NCBI GenBank assembly: GCA_938016265.1
Contig: CALLWB010000039.1
Span: 95,972 to 159,971 of the forward strand
Direction: 5' to 3'
Length of the DNA stretch: 64,000 bases
From: an uncultured Saprospiraceae bacterium
Lineage (GTDB): Bacteria; Bacteroidota; Bacteroidia; Chitinophagales; Saprospiraceae
Each line of letters begins with the position of its first letter. Within the stretch, counting starts at the first letter, position 1. A model generated the notes under the pieces. That model worked only from the letters and a program-made list of their open reading frames with translations, ran no database searches and was not told the origin of the DNA. A program made the position numbers and the translations under genes. Below, piece after piece: positions 7,271-16,022 of the stretch.

Positions 7271-8065
7271 CTAGGAGGTGCGTTCCATTTCTCTGACTAG
7301 TAGAGAGTTGGTGATGAAGGAAGGGGTGATTTTTGTAACCCAATAATTGAGACGAAACTTCCAGCCGGTGTGCACTATCTTTTTTCCAGCGAGCAATCCG
7401 TTGTAAGCATCTTTCGCAACTTCCTGCGGAGTCGCACTCGCCAATCCGCTGGAAAAGGTACGCACATTTTGCATATTTGCTGCTTCTTGAAATCCGGTAT
7501 TTAGAATAGCACCAGGACAAATCGTCGTAATTTGAACTTTGGAATTTCTTGACTTTAGTTCGAGGTGGAGAGCGTTTGACATGTGGCGGACAAACGCCTT
7601 TGTAGCAGCATACACCGCAGCATTTGGCAATGGAAAATAAGAAGCAGAGGAACTAATATTCATGATTTTCCCGTCATTTCTTTTTTCCATGTCGACTAGG
7701 AACAATCGAGTCATTTGATACAGATTGGTGATGTTCAGACTGATCATTGCCAAGTCTTTTTCTAGTGGTGTTTCTGTGAATTTGCCATAGGAACCAAAGC
7801 CCGCACTGTTGACCAATACGTCAATTTTTCCAAATTCGGCGGCCCATTCATAGACTTCTTTGGCTGCACTTATTCTAGAAAGATCCTTTGCTAGGGTGCT
7901 AATATTCAAATCAGGATAAACCGCTGTGATTTTTTGTTTGGCCATGCTCAATTCTTCAGGAGGCTTGGATACCCATAAAATGCGGTACCCATCCCGAGCA
8001 AACAATAAAGACATTTCATAGCCAATCCCACTTGAACCACCAGTTATTAATACCGTTTTTTCCAT
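7271..8065 (-). CDS. SDR family NAD(P)-dependent oxidoreductase
   Basis: The start is placed at the ATG at 8065, giving MEKTVLITGGSSGIG. A longer frame to 8113 adds an unlikely leader. The Rossmann glycine motif TGGSSGIG, the NSAG motif, the catalytic Ser (NISSSASYF) and YAATK (YxxxK) are all present, so it is a classical short-chain dehydrogenase of about 264 residues. It resembles SDRs annotated as DltE/YqjQ-like short-chain dehydrogenases. The substrate is unknown. It is divergent from the SDR at 8145 and probably in one transcript with the acyl-CoA dehydrogenase, which suggests lipid metabolism. Confidence 0.9.
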   Translation of the reverse strand: MEKTVLITGGSSGIGYEMSLLFARDGYRILWVSKPPEELSMAKQKITAVYPDLNISTLAKDLSRISAAKEVYEWAAEFGKIDVLVNSAGFGSYGKFTETPLEKDLAMISLNITNLYQMTRLFLVDMEKRNDGKIMNISSSASYFPLPNAAVYAATKAFVRHMSNALHLELKSRNSKVQITTICPGAILNTGFQEAANMQNVRTFSSGLASATPQEVAKDAYNGLLAGKKIVHTGWKFRLNYWVTKITPSFITNSLLVREMERTS

Positions 8066-8117
8066 GATGTAAGATAAGTATAGTTGGAGGCAAATTATAC
8101 ATTCCTGAATCAATGTT

Positions 8118-8125
8118 TATCTTTG
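8118..8125 (+). promoter_or_regulatory. Bacteroidota-type -7 box upstream of the SDR gene
   Basis: TATCTTTG matches TAnnTTTG and lies 19 bp before the ATG at 8145. No convincing -33 TTG at the usual spacing was found, so confidence is moderate. Confidence 0.45.
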
Positions 8126-8144
8126 CCATGCAAAAAAAAGAAAC

Positions 8145-8951
8145 ATGTATAGTAAAGATCTATTCAAGGACAAAATTATTGTGGTAACGGGTGGCCGAAG
8201 TGGTATCGGTTATGCAATAGCAAAACAAATGTTGCAACTTGGAGCCAAAGTGACCATTTGCTCCAGAAAAGAAGAACCATTGGCTGCCGCAGCCAAGGAG
8301 TTACAGGCTTTCGGGGAGTGTGACTATATGTCTTGCGATATTCGCCAAACAGAGCAGATTCAAGCATTGGCAAAACAAGTAAAAGAACGCCATGGCCGCC
8401 TTGACATTCTAATCAATAACGCTGGAGGACAGTTTCCCGCACTAGCAGAATACATCAATGATAAAGGTTGGAATGCGGTTATTAATAATAATTTGAATGG
8501 TACGTTTTATATGACCCGCGAAATGGCGAATGCCTTTTTTATTCCTCAAAAGGAAGGGACTATTGTAAATATTATCGCAGACATGCACCGAGGATTTCCC
8601 GGGATGATACACACGGGAGCAGCCAGAGCAGGAGTAGAAAACATGACAAAAACACTCGCACAAGAATGGAGTGATTTTAACATTAGAATCAACTGCGTGG
8701 CGCCTGGAATAATTGAGTCTTCTGGCCTCGACAATTATCCGCCGCCTGTAAAACAGATGTTTGATGAAGCAAGAGAGGGGATTCCCATGCGTCGATTTGG
8801 AAAAGTAGAAGACATCTCCAATGCAGTTTGTTTTTTAGCAAGCCCGCTATCCTCCTACATCACTGGAATTTCGATTTATGTAGATGGGGCGCAACACCTG
8901 AATTATGATAAGATGGGTTTGGCAAGAGTCATGCGCACCTTTATGGAATAA
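8145..8951 (+). CDS. SDR family oxidoreductase, trans-2-enoyl-CoA reductase (PECR)/2,4-dienoyl-CoA reductase-like
   Basis: 268 residues with VTGGRSGIGYAIAKQ (cofactor binding), DILINNAGGQFPA and a C-terminus ending INCVAPGIIESSGL...SYITGISIYVDG. The usual YxxxK is replaced by the TGAARAGV motif, the hallmark of the peroxisomal enoyl-CoA reductase / dienoyl-CoA reductase branch. Reductases of this branch use NADPH to reduce unsaturated acyl-CoA. In human PECR the residue after AGV is Tyr (AGVYNLTK); here it is Glu (AGVENMTK), which may affect the mechanism. It diverges from the SDR/acyl-CoA dehydrogenase genes and fits a fatty-acid pathway. Confidence 0.88.
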   Translation: MYSKDLFKDKIIVVTGGRSGIGYAIAKQMLQLGAKVTICSRKEEPLAAAAKELQAFGECDYMSCDIRQTEQIQALAKQVKERHGRLDILINNAGGQFPALAEYINDKGWNAVINNNLNGTFYMTREMANAFFIPQKEGTIVNIIADMHRGFPGMIHTGAARAGVENMTKTLAQEWSDFNIRINCVAPGIIESSGLDNYPPPVKQMFDEAREGIPMRRFGKVEDISNAVCFLASPLSSYITGISIYVDGAQHLNYDKMGLARVMRTFME

Positions 8952-9267
8952 AAATTTATTCATGTCCCACGTAGCGGTGAATTCATTCGCCTGCTGTGTT
9001 CAAGCAATATTTGGTGACATCTCCTTGAATTGAAAAATTATCAAGATAAAAACCGTCCAAATTTGTTTTTTCTACTGTGAATTAACATTTTTGTGCGACT
9101 TCCACCTTAGTTTTAAAAAATCACCTTATTCAGGAATTGTTTCGATCTAAGTTTAGTTGTAGGAAAAACGGTTTTAGAAAAATAATAATACTGGGAATGA
9201 CGAATTCATTCTCCAAAAGTGAAGACTCGCAGAAAGCAACAAGCAACGCGGGCTAAAAAAATACACG
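8952..9267. other. Leader region of thrS
   Basis: 316 bp with no gene. I see no T-box and no clear terminator hairpin. It probably holds the thrS promoter, but no TAnnTTTG box with a good -33 element was recognised. Confidence 0.4.
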
Positions 9268-11193
9268 ATGATCAATATTACACTACCAGACGGTTCTATT
9301 CGTCAGTATGAAAAAGGAAGCTCCGCGATGGACGTTGCGATGTCTATTAGCGAAGGGCTGGCGAGAAATGTACTTTCCGCAAAGGTGAATGGCGACGTAC
9401 AAGACGCCAACCTGCCAATCAATGATGATGCATCTATCCAGTTGTTGACCTGGAGAGAAGATGAAGGGAAGGCAACGTTCTGGCATTCTACGGCGCACCT
9501 GATGGCAGAAGCACTGGAGGCAACCTATCCAGGTATTAAACTGGCGATTGGCCCTTCGATTGAGAATGGGTTTTATTATGACATTGATCCAGGAGAAAAC
9601 AAAATTTCAACGGACGATTTCAAGAAGATTGAAGATAAAATGCTAGAGCTTGCCCGCCAGAAAAATGACTACGTCAGAAAGGAAGTAACAAAGGAAGAAG
9701 CAGTGGCTTATTTTACAGAGAAAGGTGATGAGTATAAGCTGGAATTAATCGACGGGTTAGAAGACGGGACAATTACTTTTTATACTCAAGGGAATTTTAC
9801 CGACCTATGCCGTGGGCCGCACATTGCGAATACCGGTAGAATCAAGGCAGTAAAACTGTTGAAGGTAGCAGGTGCGTACTGGAAAGGGGACGAAAATCGC
9901 CAGCAGCTAACTCGTATTTATGGAGTGAGTTTTCCTAAACAAAAAGAACTTACCCAGCATCTTCACCTTCTGGAAGAAGCGAAAAAACGTGATCATAGAA
10001 AGTTGGGTAAAGAAATGGAATTGTTCATGTTTTCAGAAAGAGTAGGAGCAGGGCTGCCGATCTGGTTGCCAAAAGGAACCGCCCTCCGTGCTCGACTAGA
10101 GAATTTTCTGAAGGACGAGCAATTGAAAAGAGGCTATCAAGCAGTGATCACGCCACATATTGGAAAGAAAGAACTATACATGACTTCCGGCCACTATGAA
10201 AAATATGGAGAAGACAGCTTCCAACCAATCAGTACGCCTAGAGAAGGGGAAGAGTTTTTACTAAAACCAATGAATTGCCCCCATCACTGCGAAATTTACG
10301 GGAACAAACCACACTCCTATAAAGAATTGCCCATCCGAATTGCAGAGTTTGGAACGGTCTACAGATATGAGCAAAGCGGTGAATTGCACGGACTGTCGCG
10401 TGTTCGCGGTTTTACGCAAGACGATGCACATTTGTTCTGTACGAAAGATCAGGTCAAGGAGGAATTCCTAAGTGTACTAGATTTAACGCAATACGTTTTG
10501 AGGAAAATGGGTTTTGAGGAGTTTACTGCGCAAATCTCCCTGCGAGATCCAGAGACCCCTGAAAAATATATAGGATCGAAGGACAATTGGGATTCAGCAG
10601 AACGCGCCATCATCGAAGCTACCCAAGAAGTTGGCTTAGAAACAACCACTGTGCTTGGAGAAGCAGCCTTCTACGGGCCTAAGCTCGATTTTATGATCAA
10701 AGATGCACTAGGCAGACGATGGCAGCTTGGAACCATCCAGGTAGACTACAACTTGCCAGAGCGATTTGAGTTGGAATATATTGGAGCAGACAACAAACCA
10801 CATCGACCAGTGATGATCCACCGCGCGCCGTTTGGATCTATGGAGCGGTTTATTAGTGTGTTGATTGAGCATTGTGCTGGGAAATTTCCGTTGTGGTTGG
10901 CGCCGGAGCAGTTTGCAATTCTGCCAATTTCAGAACGGTTTAATGATTTTGCGAAGGAAGTGGAAGCGGAATTGGCTGCCCACGATATTCGAGGAGTGAT
11001 TGATAGTCGCAATGAGAAAATCGGTCGGAAAATTAGGGATGCGGAAGTCAATAAGATTCCGTTGATGTTGGTCATTGGAGAGAAAGAGGTCGCAGAACGA
11101 AAATTAGCCATCCGACTGCAAGGGCAGGGCGATCAAGGCACAATGACTATTCCTGAGTTTGTAGATTACTTCAAAAAATTAGCTGCGGATTAA
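9268..11193 (+). CDS. thrS: Threonine--tRNA ligase
   Basis: 641 residues, full length. An N-terminal TGS domain (about 1-60) is followed by the editing domain with [11 protein letters not shown] and CRGPHI, then the class II catalytic core. The zinc ligands Cys (KPMNCPHHC), His (QDDAHLFC) and His ([13 protein letters not shown]) are visible. The anticodon-binding domain closes the protein ([18 protein letters not shown] to the end). It charges tRNA-Thr in the cytoplasm and clears mischarged Ser-tRNA-Thr. A single-gene unit with its own terminator. Confidence 0.98.
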   Translation: MINITLPDGSIRQYEKGSSAMDVAMSISEGLARNVLSAKVNGDVQDANLPINDDASIQLLTWREDEGKATFWHSTAHLMAEALEATYPGIKLAIGPSIENGFYYDIDPGENKISTDDFKKIEDKMLELARQKNDYVRKEVTKEEAVAYFTEKGDEYKLELIDGLEDGTITFYTQGNFTDLCRGPHIANTGRIKAVKLLKVAGAYWKGDENRQQLTRIYGVSFPKQKELTQHLHLLEEAKKRDHRKLGKEMELFMFSERVGAGLPIWLPKGTALRARLENFLKDEQLKRGYQAVITPHIGKKELYMTSGHYEKYGEDSFQPISTPREGEEFLLKPMNCPHHCEIYGNKPHSYKELPIRIAEFGTVYRYEQSGELHGLSRVRGFTQDDAHLFCTKDQVKEEFLSVLDLTQYVLRKMGFEEFTAQISLRDPETPEKYIGSKDNWDSAERAIIEATQEVGLETTTVLGEAAFYGPKLDFMIKDALGRRWQLGTIQVDYNLPERFELEYIGADNKPHRPVMIHRAPFGSMERFISVLIEHCAGKFPLWLAPEQFAILPISERFNDFAKEVEAELAAHDIRGVIDSRNEKIGRKIRDAEVNKIPLMLVIGEKEVAERKLAIRLQGQGDQGTMTIPEFVDYFKKLAAD

Positions 11194-11213
11194 TTCCAAA
11201 AATAATAAATAAG

Positions 11214-11252
11214 AAAACCGGTTATTGAATTGCTCGATAACCGGTTTTTTTT
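11214..11252 (+). terminator. Intrinsic terminator of thrS
   Basis: Stem AAAACCGGTTAT / ATAACCGGTTTT with an 11-nt loop, followed by a run of T. A strong Rho-independent terminator 20 bp after the stop. Confidence 0.9.
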
Positions 11253-11290
11253 GTGGTAGAATATCTCTAGGGCTAAACAATTTTTCCATA

Positions 11291-11325
11291 AAAAAAGACT
11301 TCCCTGATCAAGGAAAGCCTTTTCT
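11291..11325 (-). terminator. Intrinsic terminator downstream of the LOG-family gene
   Basis: On the minus strand, AAGGCTTTCC pairs with GGGAAGTCTT (two wobbles) around a short loop and is followed by TTTTTT. It lies about 110 bp beyond the stop of the minus-strand gene at 11435. Confidence 0.65.
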
Positions 11326-11434
11326 TATAGTATTCTAAGTCAAACTATTAACTACTGGTGAATGGTCTAATTGCTGACAGGTCGTCTAATCGATCCACCA
11401 TTAACCATTACACTATTTAACCAATAACCAACAG

Positions 11435-12163
11435 CTACTTCATCGTATAATTTGGACGTAGTCTTTTTGAATCATCAGAATAGAAATCATTGATGATTTG
11501 TATGACTTCGTCAGGATCGTCTGTACAGTGGAGTAGTTTGTTGTCATCTGAGCTAATGTTGTGGAATTTTTCATCCATGACATTTTTAACCCAGTCCTTT
11601 AGACCAGCCCAAAACTCAACTCCCATCAAAACGACAGGTACCATATCGATCTTTTTAGTCTGGATAAGTGTCAGTACTTCAAAAAGTTCGTCCATCGTAC
11701 CGAAACCGCCCGGCAGAACAACAAATGCCTGCGCATATTTTACAAACATGACCTTACGAATAAAGAAATAATCGTAGTTCAGGTTTTTGTCAGGATCGAT
11801 GTATGGATTGTGGCTTTGCTCAAAAGGCAATTCGATGTTAAGACCAACCGATACCCCTTTGTTGAGGTGTGCGCCTTTGTTTCCTGCTTCCATGATGCCC
11901 GGACCGCCACCAGTGATGACTCCGTAGCCTTCCTGAGTAAGTCTTTTAGCCATATCCACGGCCATTTTGTAATGTGGGTGGTCTGGTTTTGTTCTTGCAG
12001 AACCAAATATCGAAACACAGGGATCAATTTTATTTAAACGCTCAAATCCTTCTACGAATTCGGCAATTACTTTAAACATGGTCCAGGAGTTTTCTCCTTT
12101 CAATTCGCTCCACTTTTTATGAGGTTTGAATGGTGGTGCTTCGGACTCTTGAATTTTATTCAT
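11435..12163 (-). CDS. LOG family protein (TIGR00730-type Rossmann fold)
   Basis: About 242 residues from the ATG at 12163; a TTG three codons upstream is a less likely start. GGGPGIMEAGNKGA and LPGGFGTMDELFEVLT are the nucleotide-binding and PGGxGTxxE motifs of LOG/lysine-decarboxylase-like proteins. LOG enzymes release ribose-5-phosphate from nucleoside monophosphates (cytokinin activation in plants; nucleotide salvage in many bacteria). The usual false label is lysine decarboxylase. It is flanked by terminators on both sides, so it is monocistronic. Confidence 0.93.
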   Translation of the reverse strand: MNKIQESEAPPFKPHKKWSELKGENSWTMFKVIAEFVEGFERLNKIDPCVSIFGSARTKPDHPHYKMAVDMAKRLTQEGYGVITGGGPGIMEAGNKGAHLNKGVSVGLNIELPFEQSHNPYIDPDKNLNYDYFFIRKVMFVKYAQAFVVLPGGFGTMDELFEVLTLIQTKKIDMVPVVLMGVEFWAGLKDWVKNVMDEKFHNISSDDNKLLHCTDDPDEVIQIINDFYSDDSKRLRPNYTMK

Positions 12164-12289
12164 ATCTATCAATTAATTTTATTTGAAGCTTTGTTTTTAA
12201 GAACTTTCGGAGTTCTTGTCAGAAAAAACCTTTTTACAGCTCCTTGGTTATCAATTTGTACGCTCTCCTCTAATTTATCTCAAAGGGTC

Positions 12290-12327
12290 AAAAAGGTTGC
12301 CTAACCCTAAACGGCGGCAACCTTTTT
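12290..12327 (-). terminator. Intrinsic terminator of the response regulator gene
   Basis: Perfect 12-bp arms AAAAAGGTTGCC (12290-12301) and GGCAACCTTTTT (12316-12327). Read on the minus strand it follows the response regulator stop at 12352. A smaller hairpin ACGCT/AGCGT lies just before it. The symmetrical A/T ends would let it work in both directions. Confidence 0.85.
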
Positions 12328-12351
12328 GCTATAAACGCTCAAAAAGCGTAC

Positions 12352-13629
12352 TTATTTTTTTGTTTTAAATTTTTTATAATCTTCGGCCACATGCTTTTGC
12401 ACATCTTCTAGATTGTCATATTGTTTATATAGATCGCTCAATAATTTACGACTAGAGCTTCTAGTTGTTACATGATCCACGACATCTTTTTCTGTTATTT
12501 CCTTCTCACTAAAGATAATAAGTCGTTCTACTACATTCCTCAACTCCCGGATATTACCAGTCCATTCTAATTCTGTCAACAGCTTTATGGCGCCTGGGGT
12601 TATTTTTTTCGGAGTCACTCCAGCTTCGCTGCAAATGGTCTTCATGAAATAATTTGTCAAAATTGGAATATCTTCCTTTCTATCTTTTAATGGTGGAACG
12701 ATGATATTGACCGCTGCCAACCGGTGATAGAGATCAAGTCTGAAATTTTTATCATCAATCTCCGCCAGAAGATCTTTGTTTGTTGCAGAAATAACCCGAA
12801 CGTCGACATTGATTTCCTTGTCTCCTCCTACACGGGTGATTTTTTTAGCTTCCAGTGCTCTTAGTACTTTAGCCTGTGCGGAAGGATCCATGTCCCCGAT
12901 TTCATCCAGGAATAAAGTCCCTCCATTGGCTTGCTCAAATTTGCCGATCCGTTGTTTGATGGCAGAGGTAAATGAACCTTTTTCGTGTCCAAAAAGCTCA
13001 CTTTCTATTAGTTCTGAAGGAATTGCTGCACAGTTTACTTCGACAATCGGTCCACTGGCGCGTTTGCTTTTTTCGTGAATCCATCTTGCGACCAACTCCT
13101 TACCTGATCCGTTGGGCCCTAGTATGAGAACACGTGGTTCAAATGGGTGGTTGGCTGCTTTGTCAATTTTCTCTTTTACTTCTTTGATCCCTGCAGATTC
13201 GCCAATGATTTCCTGTGTTTTGGATTTTGAGACGCGTCTTTTGAGGACTTTAGTTTCAGTTATTAGATTTGATTTGTCCATCGCATTTCGAATGGTAATC
13301 AAAAGCCGGTTTAAATCTGGTGGTTTGGCAATATAATCGAAAGCGCCTTTTTTTACTGCTTCCACTGCTGTTTCGATGGTTCCGTGGCCAGAGATCATAA
13401 CAACCGGGGTGTCAGGAGCTAGGATTTCGATTCTTTCTAATGCTTCCATGCCATCCATCTTTGGCATTTTGATATCCATAATCACGATATCGTACTTATC
13501 TTTCTTCAACTGAACCAGTGCTTCCACCCCGTCCGCGGCTTCATCTACTTTGTATTTTTCAAATTCAAGAATATCCCGAAGGGTTCTTCGGATACTTGGT
13601 TCATCATCAACGATTAAAACTTTTGCCAT
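12352..13629 (-). CDS. Response regulator with sigma-54-activator-type AAA+ domain, atypical GAFTGA loop
   Basis: 425 residues. Receiver domain 1-120 with the phospho-acceptor Asp in IVIMDIKMPKMDG, then an AAA+ domain of the NtrC class: Walker A as GPNGSGKE, ELFGHEKGSFTSA, Walker B GGTLFLDEIGDM, and the arginine-finger segment FRLDLYHRL. The sigma-54 contact loop, normally GAFTGA, reads GSFTSA. The C-terminus (~45 residues after the AAA+ lid) is short and charged and shows no Fis-type helix-turn-helix. It may activate transcription in an unusual way or act on something other than sigma-54. No histidine kinase gene is adjacent. Confidence 0.9.
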   Translation of the reverse strand: MAKVLIVDDEPSIRRTLRDILEFEKYKVDEAADGVEALVQLKKDKYDIVIMDIKMPKMDGMEALERIEILAPDTPVVMISGHGTIETAVEAVKKGAFDYIAKPPDLNRLLITIRNAMDKSNLITETKVLKRRVSKSKTQEIIGESAGIKEVKEKIDKAANHPFEPRVLILGPNGSGKELVARWIHEKSKRASGPIVEVNCAAIPSELIESELFGHEKGSFTSAIKQRIGKFEQANGGTLFLDEIGDMDPSAQAKVLRALEAKKITRVGGDKEINVDVRVISATNKDLLAEIDDKNFRLDLYHRLAAVNIIVPPLKDRKEDIPILTNYFMKTICSEAGVTPKKITPGAIKLLTELEWTGNIRELRNVVERLIIFSEKEITEKDVVDHVTTRSSSRKLLSDLYKQYDNLEDVQKHVAEDYKKFKTKK

Positions 13630-13726
13630 AATTATGCTTCTTTATTTTGCAGCCTGCAAATATAGTTGTTTTTATATAAACTATTTTTTGGTGGTCAAAA
13701 AATGGAATAGATTGATCTATATTTAA

Positions 13727-14098
13727 CTAGTAATTTCCCACCGATAGCATGACCAATGTACAACCAACAACAATTTCCACGCCTTGTTCTTTTGCTTTTT
13801 TTGCAAGGACCGGATTTTCAGTACCCGGATTAAAAATGATTCGTTTTGGTTGGAGACCTAATATGTAATCATAATAAGGTTCTTGCCTGGTAGGATTCAG
13901 GTATAAAGTGATGGTATGCACCTTTTCTAGTGCAGGCATTCCTTGTAGAATTTCTGCACCGTTTATATTTCCTATTCTTATTCCTACAGGAATAGTTTCA
14001 ATATCATGTTTTTGTAATCTTGTCGTAGCAATGTGTGCATAACGAGTGGGATTTGTTGTTGCACCGAGCACCACAGTTTTTTTGCTTTGTTCCTCCAT
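13727..14098 (-). CDS. CoA-binding domain protein
   Basis: 123 residues. A Rossmann-like CoA-binding fold: VVLGATTNPTRYAHIATTRL at the N-terminus, an internal VHTITLYLNP and RIIFNPGTENPVLAKKAKEQG, ending VVGCTLVML. Single-domain proteins of this family bind CoA; their physiological role is mostly unknown. It starts 1 bp after the stop of the E2 gene, so the two are translated from one transcript. The link to an acetyl-CoA-producing enzyme complex agrees with CoA binding. Confidence 0.85.
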   Translation of the reverse strand: MEEQSKKTVVLGATTNPTRYAHIATTRLQKHDIETIPVGIRIGNINGAEILQGMPALEKVHTITLYLNPTRQEPYYDYILGLQPKRIIFNPGTENPVLAKKAKEQGVEIVVGCTLVMLSVGNY

Positions 14099-14099
14099 A

Positions 14100-15335
14100 T
14101 TATACCAGTAGACGAATAGGGTCTTCCATCATTAGTTTAAAGGTTTTTAAGAATGCTGCTCCGGTTGCACCATCTACAACTCTATGATCACAACTTAATG
14201 TAACTTTCATAATATTACCTATGGCCAATTGACCCTCTTTTACTACAGGTTGTTCTGTTATGGTCCCTACGGCCAAAATACAAGCATCTGGAGGATTAAT
14301 GATGGCGGTGAATTCTTCGATACCCATCATTCCAAGATTGGATATAGTAAAGGTGTTTCCTTGCATTTGTTCAGGGGCAATTCTTCGTTCTTTTGCTTTT
14401 CCTGCCAAATCTCTCACTTCTGCATTGATTTGAGAGAGTGATTTGGTGTCTGCATTTCTGACTACAGGCACAAGCAATCCTTCTCCTACCGCGACAGCCA
14501 CACCAATATTTACATTTCCGTTTACCCGGATAAAGTCTCCAAACCAGGACGAATTTACAGCGGGATGTTGTTTGAGGGCAACAGCTGCGGCCTTCACAAC
14601 AAGGTCATTAAATGATATTTTTTGAGGGGCAACTTCGTTAATTCGTTTTCTGGACTCCATTGCCTTATCCATGTTGATACTAATGGTCAAGTAAAAATGA
14701 GGTGCGGAAAATTTGCTATCTCCAAGTCGCTGAGCGATGATTCGTCGCATGCCTGTAACTGGATGATCAACGTCTTGTGCTGTTGGAGCCATTGCTACGG
14801 GAGCTGCTGTTGATCTTGGAGCCCCTTGTTGAAGTTGCGCTTCTATGTCTCGTTTTACGATTCTACCGTTTTCACCGGAACCTTTAAGGTTTGCTAGGCT
14901 GAGATTGTTGTCTTCCGCCATTTTGCGAGCAAGCGGTGAAGCTTTGATTCTGCTGTCTGTTGCAGCGGTTGCTTTTGGTTGTTCTGGTTGTGCAGTTTGG
15001 GTTTCTGCTACTACAGGAGCTGGTGCCTCTTCTTTTGTTGCTTGGCTTCCGTTGCTACTGCTGAGCGCTTTTTCGAGGAGCGGTTTGTAGTCTTCTCCTT
15101 TTTCTCCAATGACAGCGATCACTCCATCTATAGGTGCAGCATTGCCTTCTTGTACATGAATGTGTAGTAAGGTTCCTTCCCAATAACTTTCTTGGACCAT
15201 GACTGCCTTGTCTGTTTCTACTTCAAACAATTCATCCCCTGCCTCTACTGAATCTCCAACACTTTTTAACCAGGCCACGATGAGGCCTTCTTTCATTGTG
15301 TCGCTTAACAAAGGCATTTTTATTATATCAGCCAT
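14100..15335 (-). CDS. Pyruvate dehydrogenase complex dihydrolipoamide acetyltransferase (E2)
   Basis: 411 residues. One N-terminal lipoyl domain with the lipoylated Lys in ETDKAV (K43), an Ala/Pro/Glu-rich linker (about 85-125), a peripheral subunit-binding domain (KASPLARKMAEDNNLSLANL through IVKRDIEAQL) and the acyltransferase domain with catalytic SCDHRVVDG (H384, D388). E2 forms the core of the 2-oxo acid dehydrogenase complex and moves the acetyl group from lipoate to CoA. The opening MPLLSDTMKEG matches pyruvate E2 in Bacteroidota. E1 and E3 genes are not in the window, so pyruvate specificity is inferred from similarity. Confidence 0.93.
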   Translation of the reverse strand: MADIIKMPLLSDTMKEGLIVAWLKSVGDSVEAGDELFEVETDKAVMVQESYWEGTLLHIHVQEGNAAPIDGVIAVIGEKGEDYKPLLEKALSSSNGSQATKEEAPAPVVAETQTAQPEQPKATAATDSRIKASPLARKMAEDNNLSLANLKGSGENGRIVKRDIEAQLQQGAPRSTAAPVAMAPTAQDVDHPVTGMRRIIAQRLGDSKFSAPHFYLTISINMDKAMESRKRINEVAPQKISFNDLVVKAAAVALKQHPAVNSSWFGDFIRVNGNVNIGVAVAVGEGLLVPVVRNADTKSLSQINAEVRDLAGKAKERRIAPEQMQGNTFTISNLGMMGIEEFTAIINPPDACILAVGTITEQPVVKEGQLAIGNIMKVTLSCDHRVVDGATGAAFLKTFKLMMEDPIRLLV

Positions 15336-16022
15336 GGTTTTCGAATTTTATACGATTATAGGAACATTAACAGTTATAAGTACAATTAAAACAGCTTTTA
15401 GTTTTGCTATTCTTTAAGAAGGATAAAGGTAAAAAAGTTATTTAATTATTAAAACAATTAACCGCATATATGGCTATTGTAGAAAGGAGATTTTGAAGTT
15501 CTTTTTCTTGGCGGTTTACGGTGTTGATAAACAGTTAGTTATAATGTGTCCTATTGGTTGAACAATATTTTGTCATCTTTGTTTATATGGAGGTACTATA
15601 GATAACAGTCAGTACACTAGCAATGGTTGGAGGGGAAAATTTATAAGAAAGGGATTTGGTATCTAGTGGAAAACGAAATATTGGTCAAAAACAAATATGA
15701 ATTTTGGCTAAATTTTGATTGGCTGATTTTCTGCTAAAAAACACCATTTTTTTTCTTTTGTGACAGCTTAAAAAGCCTGCCATGAAATGTATTTTACAAT
15801 AGGGCTAAAAAAATTGATCATTTGATAGAAATTGCCTATATTCATAAAAAATAATACCCCTTTAACATCTAAAAAATAAGTGACCTACTAAGAATTTGTA
15901 GTCTAATATTTTGGACAGCAAGATCGTTTAATGTTGAGCACTTGATTTTAAAACTATTTGTAGAAAAACCCCCTAAAACAAAAACGTAATTAAGAAAAAG
16001 GACACCGGAAAAGAAAAAGTAG
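15336..16022. other. 687-bp AT-rich intergenic region between divergent E2 and recQ
   Basis: No convincing gene. The only frame of any size is a 72-codon minus-strand frame at 15869-16087 that overlaps the recQ start and has no recognisable features. The region must hold promoters for both divergent genes, but none was recognised with confidence. Confidence 0.5.

Noticed and set aside
8952..9267. Possible T-box leader of thrS
   Set aside because: No T-box consensus or antiterminator was found, and T-boxes are not typical of Bacteroidota.
11435..12163. Lysine decarboxylase
   Set aside because: The motifs (PGGxGTxxE) are those of LOG phosphoribohydrolases; the decarboxylase name is a historical misannotation.
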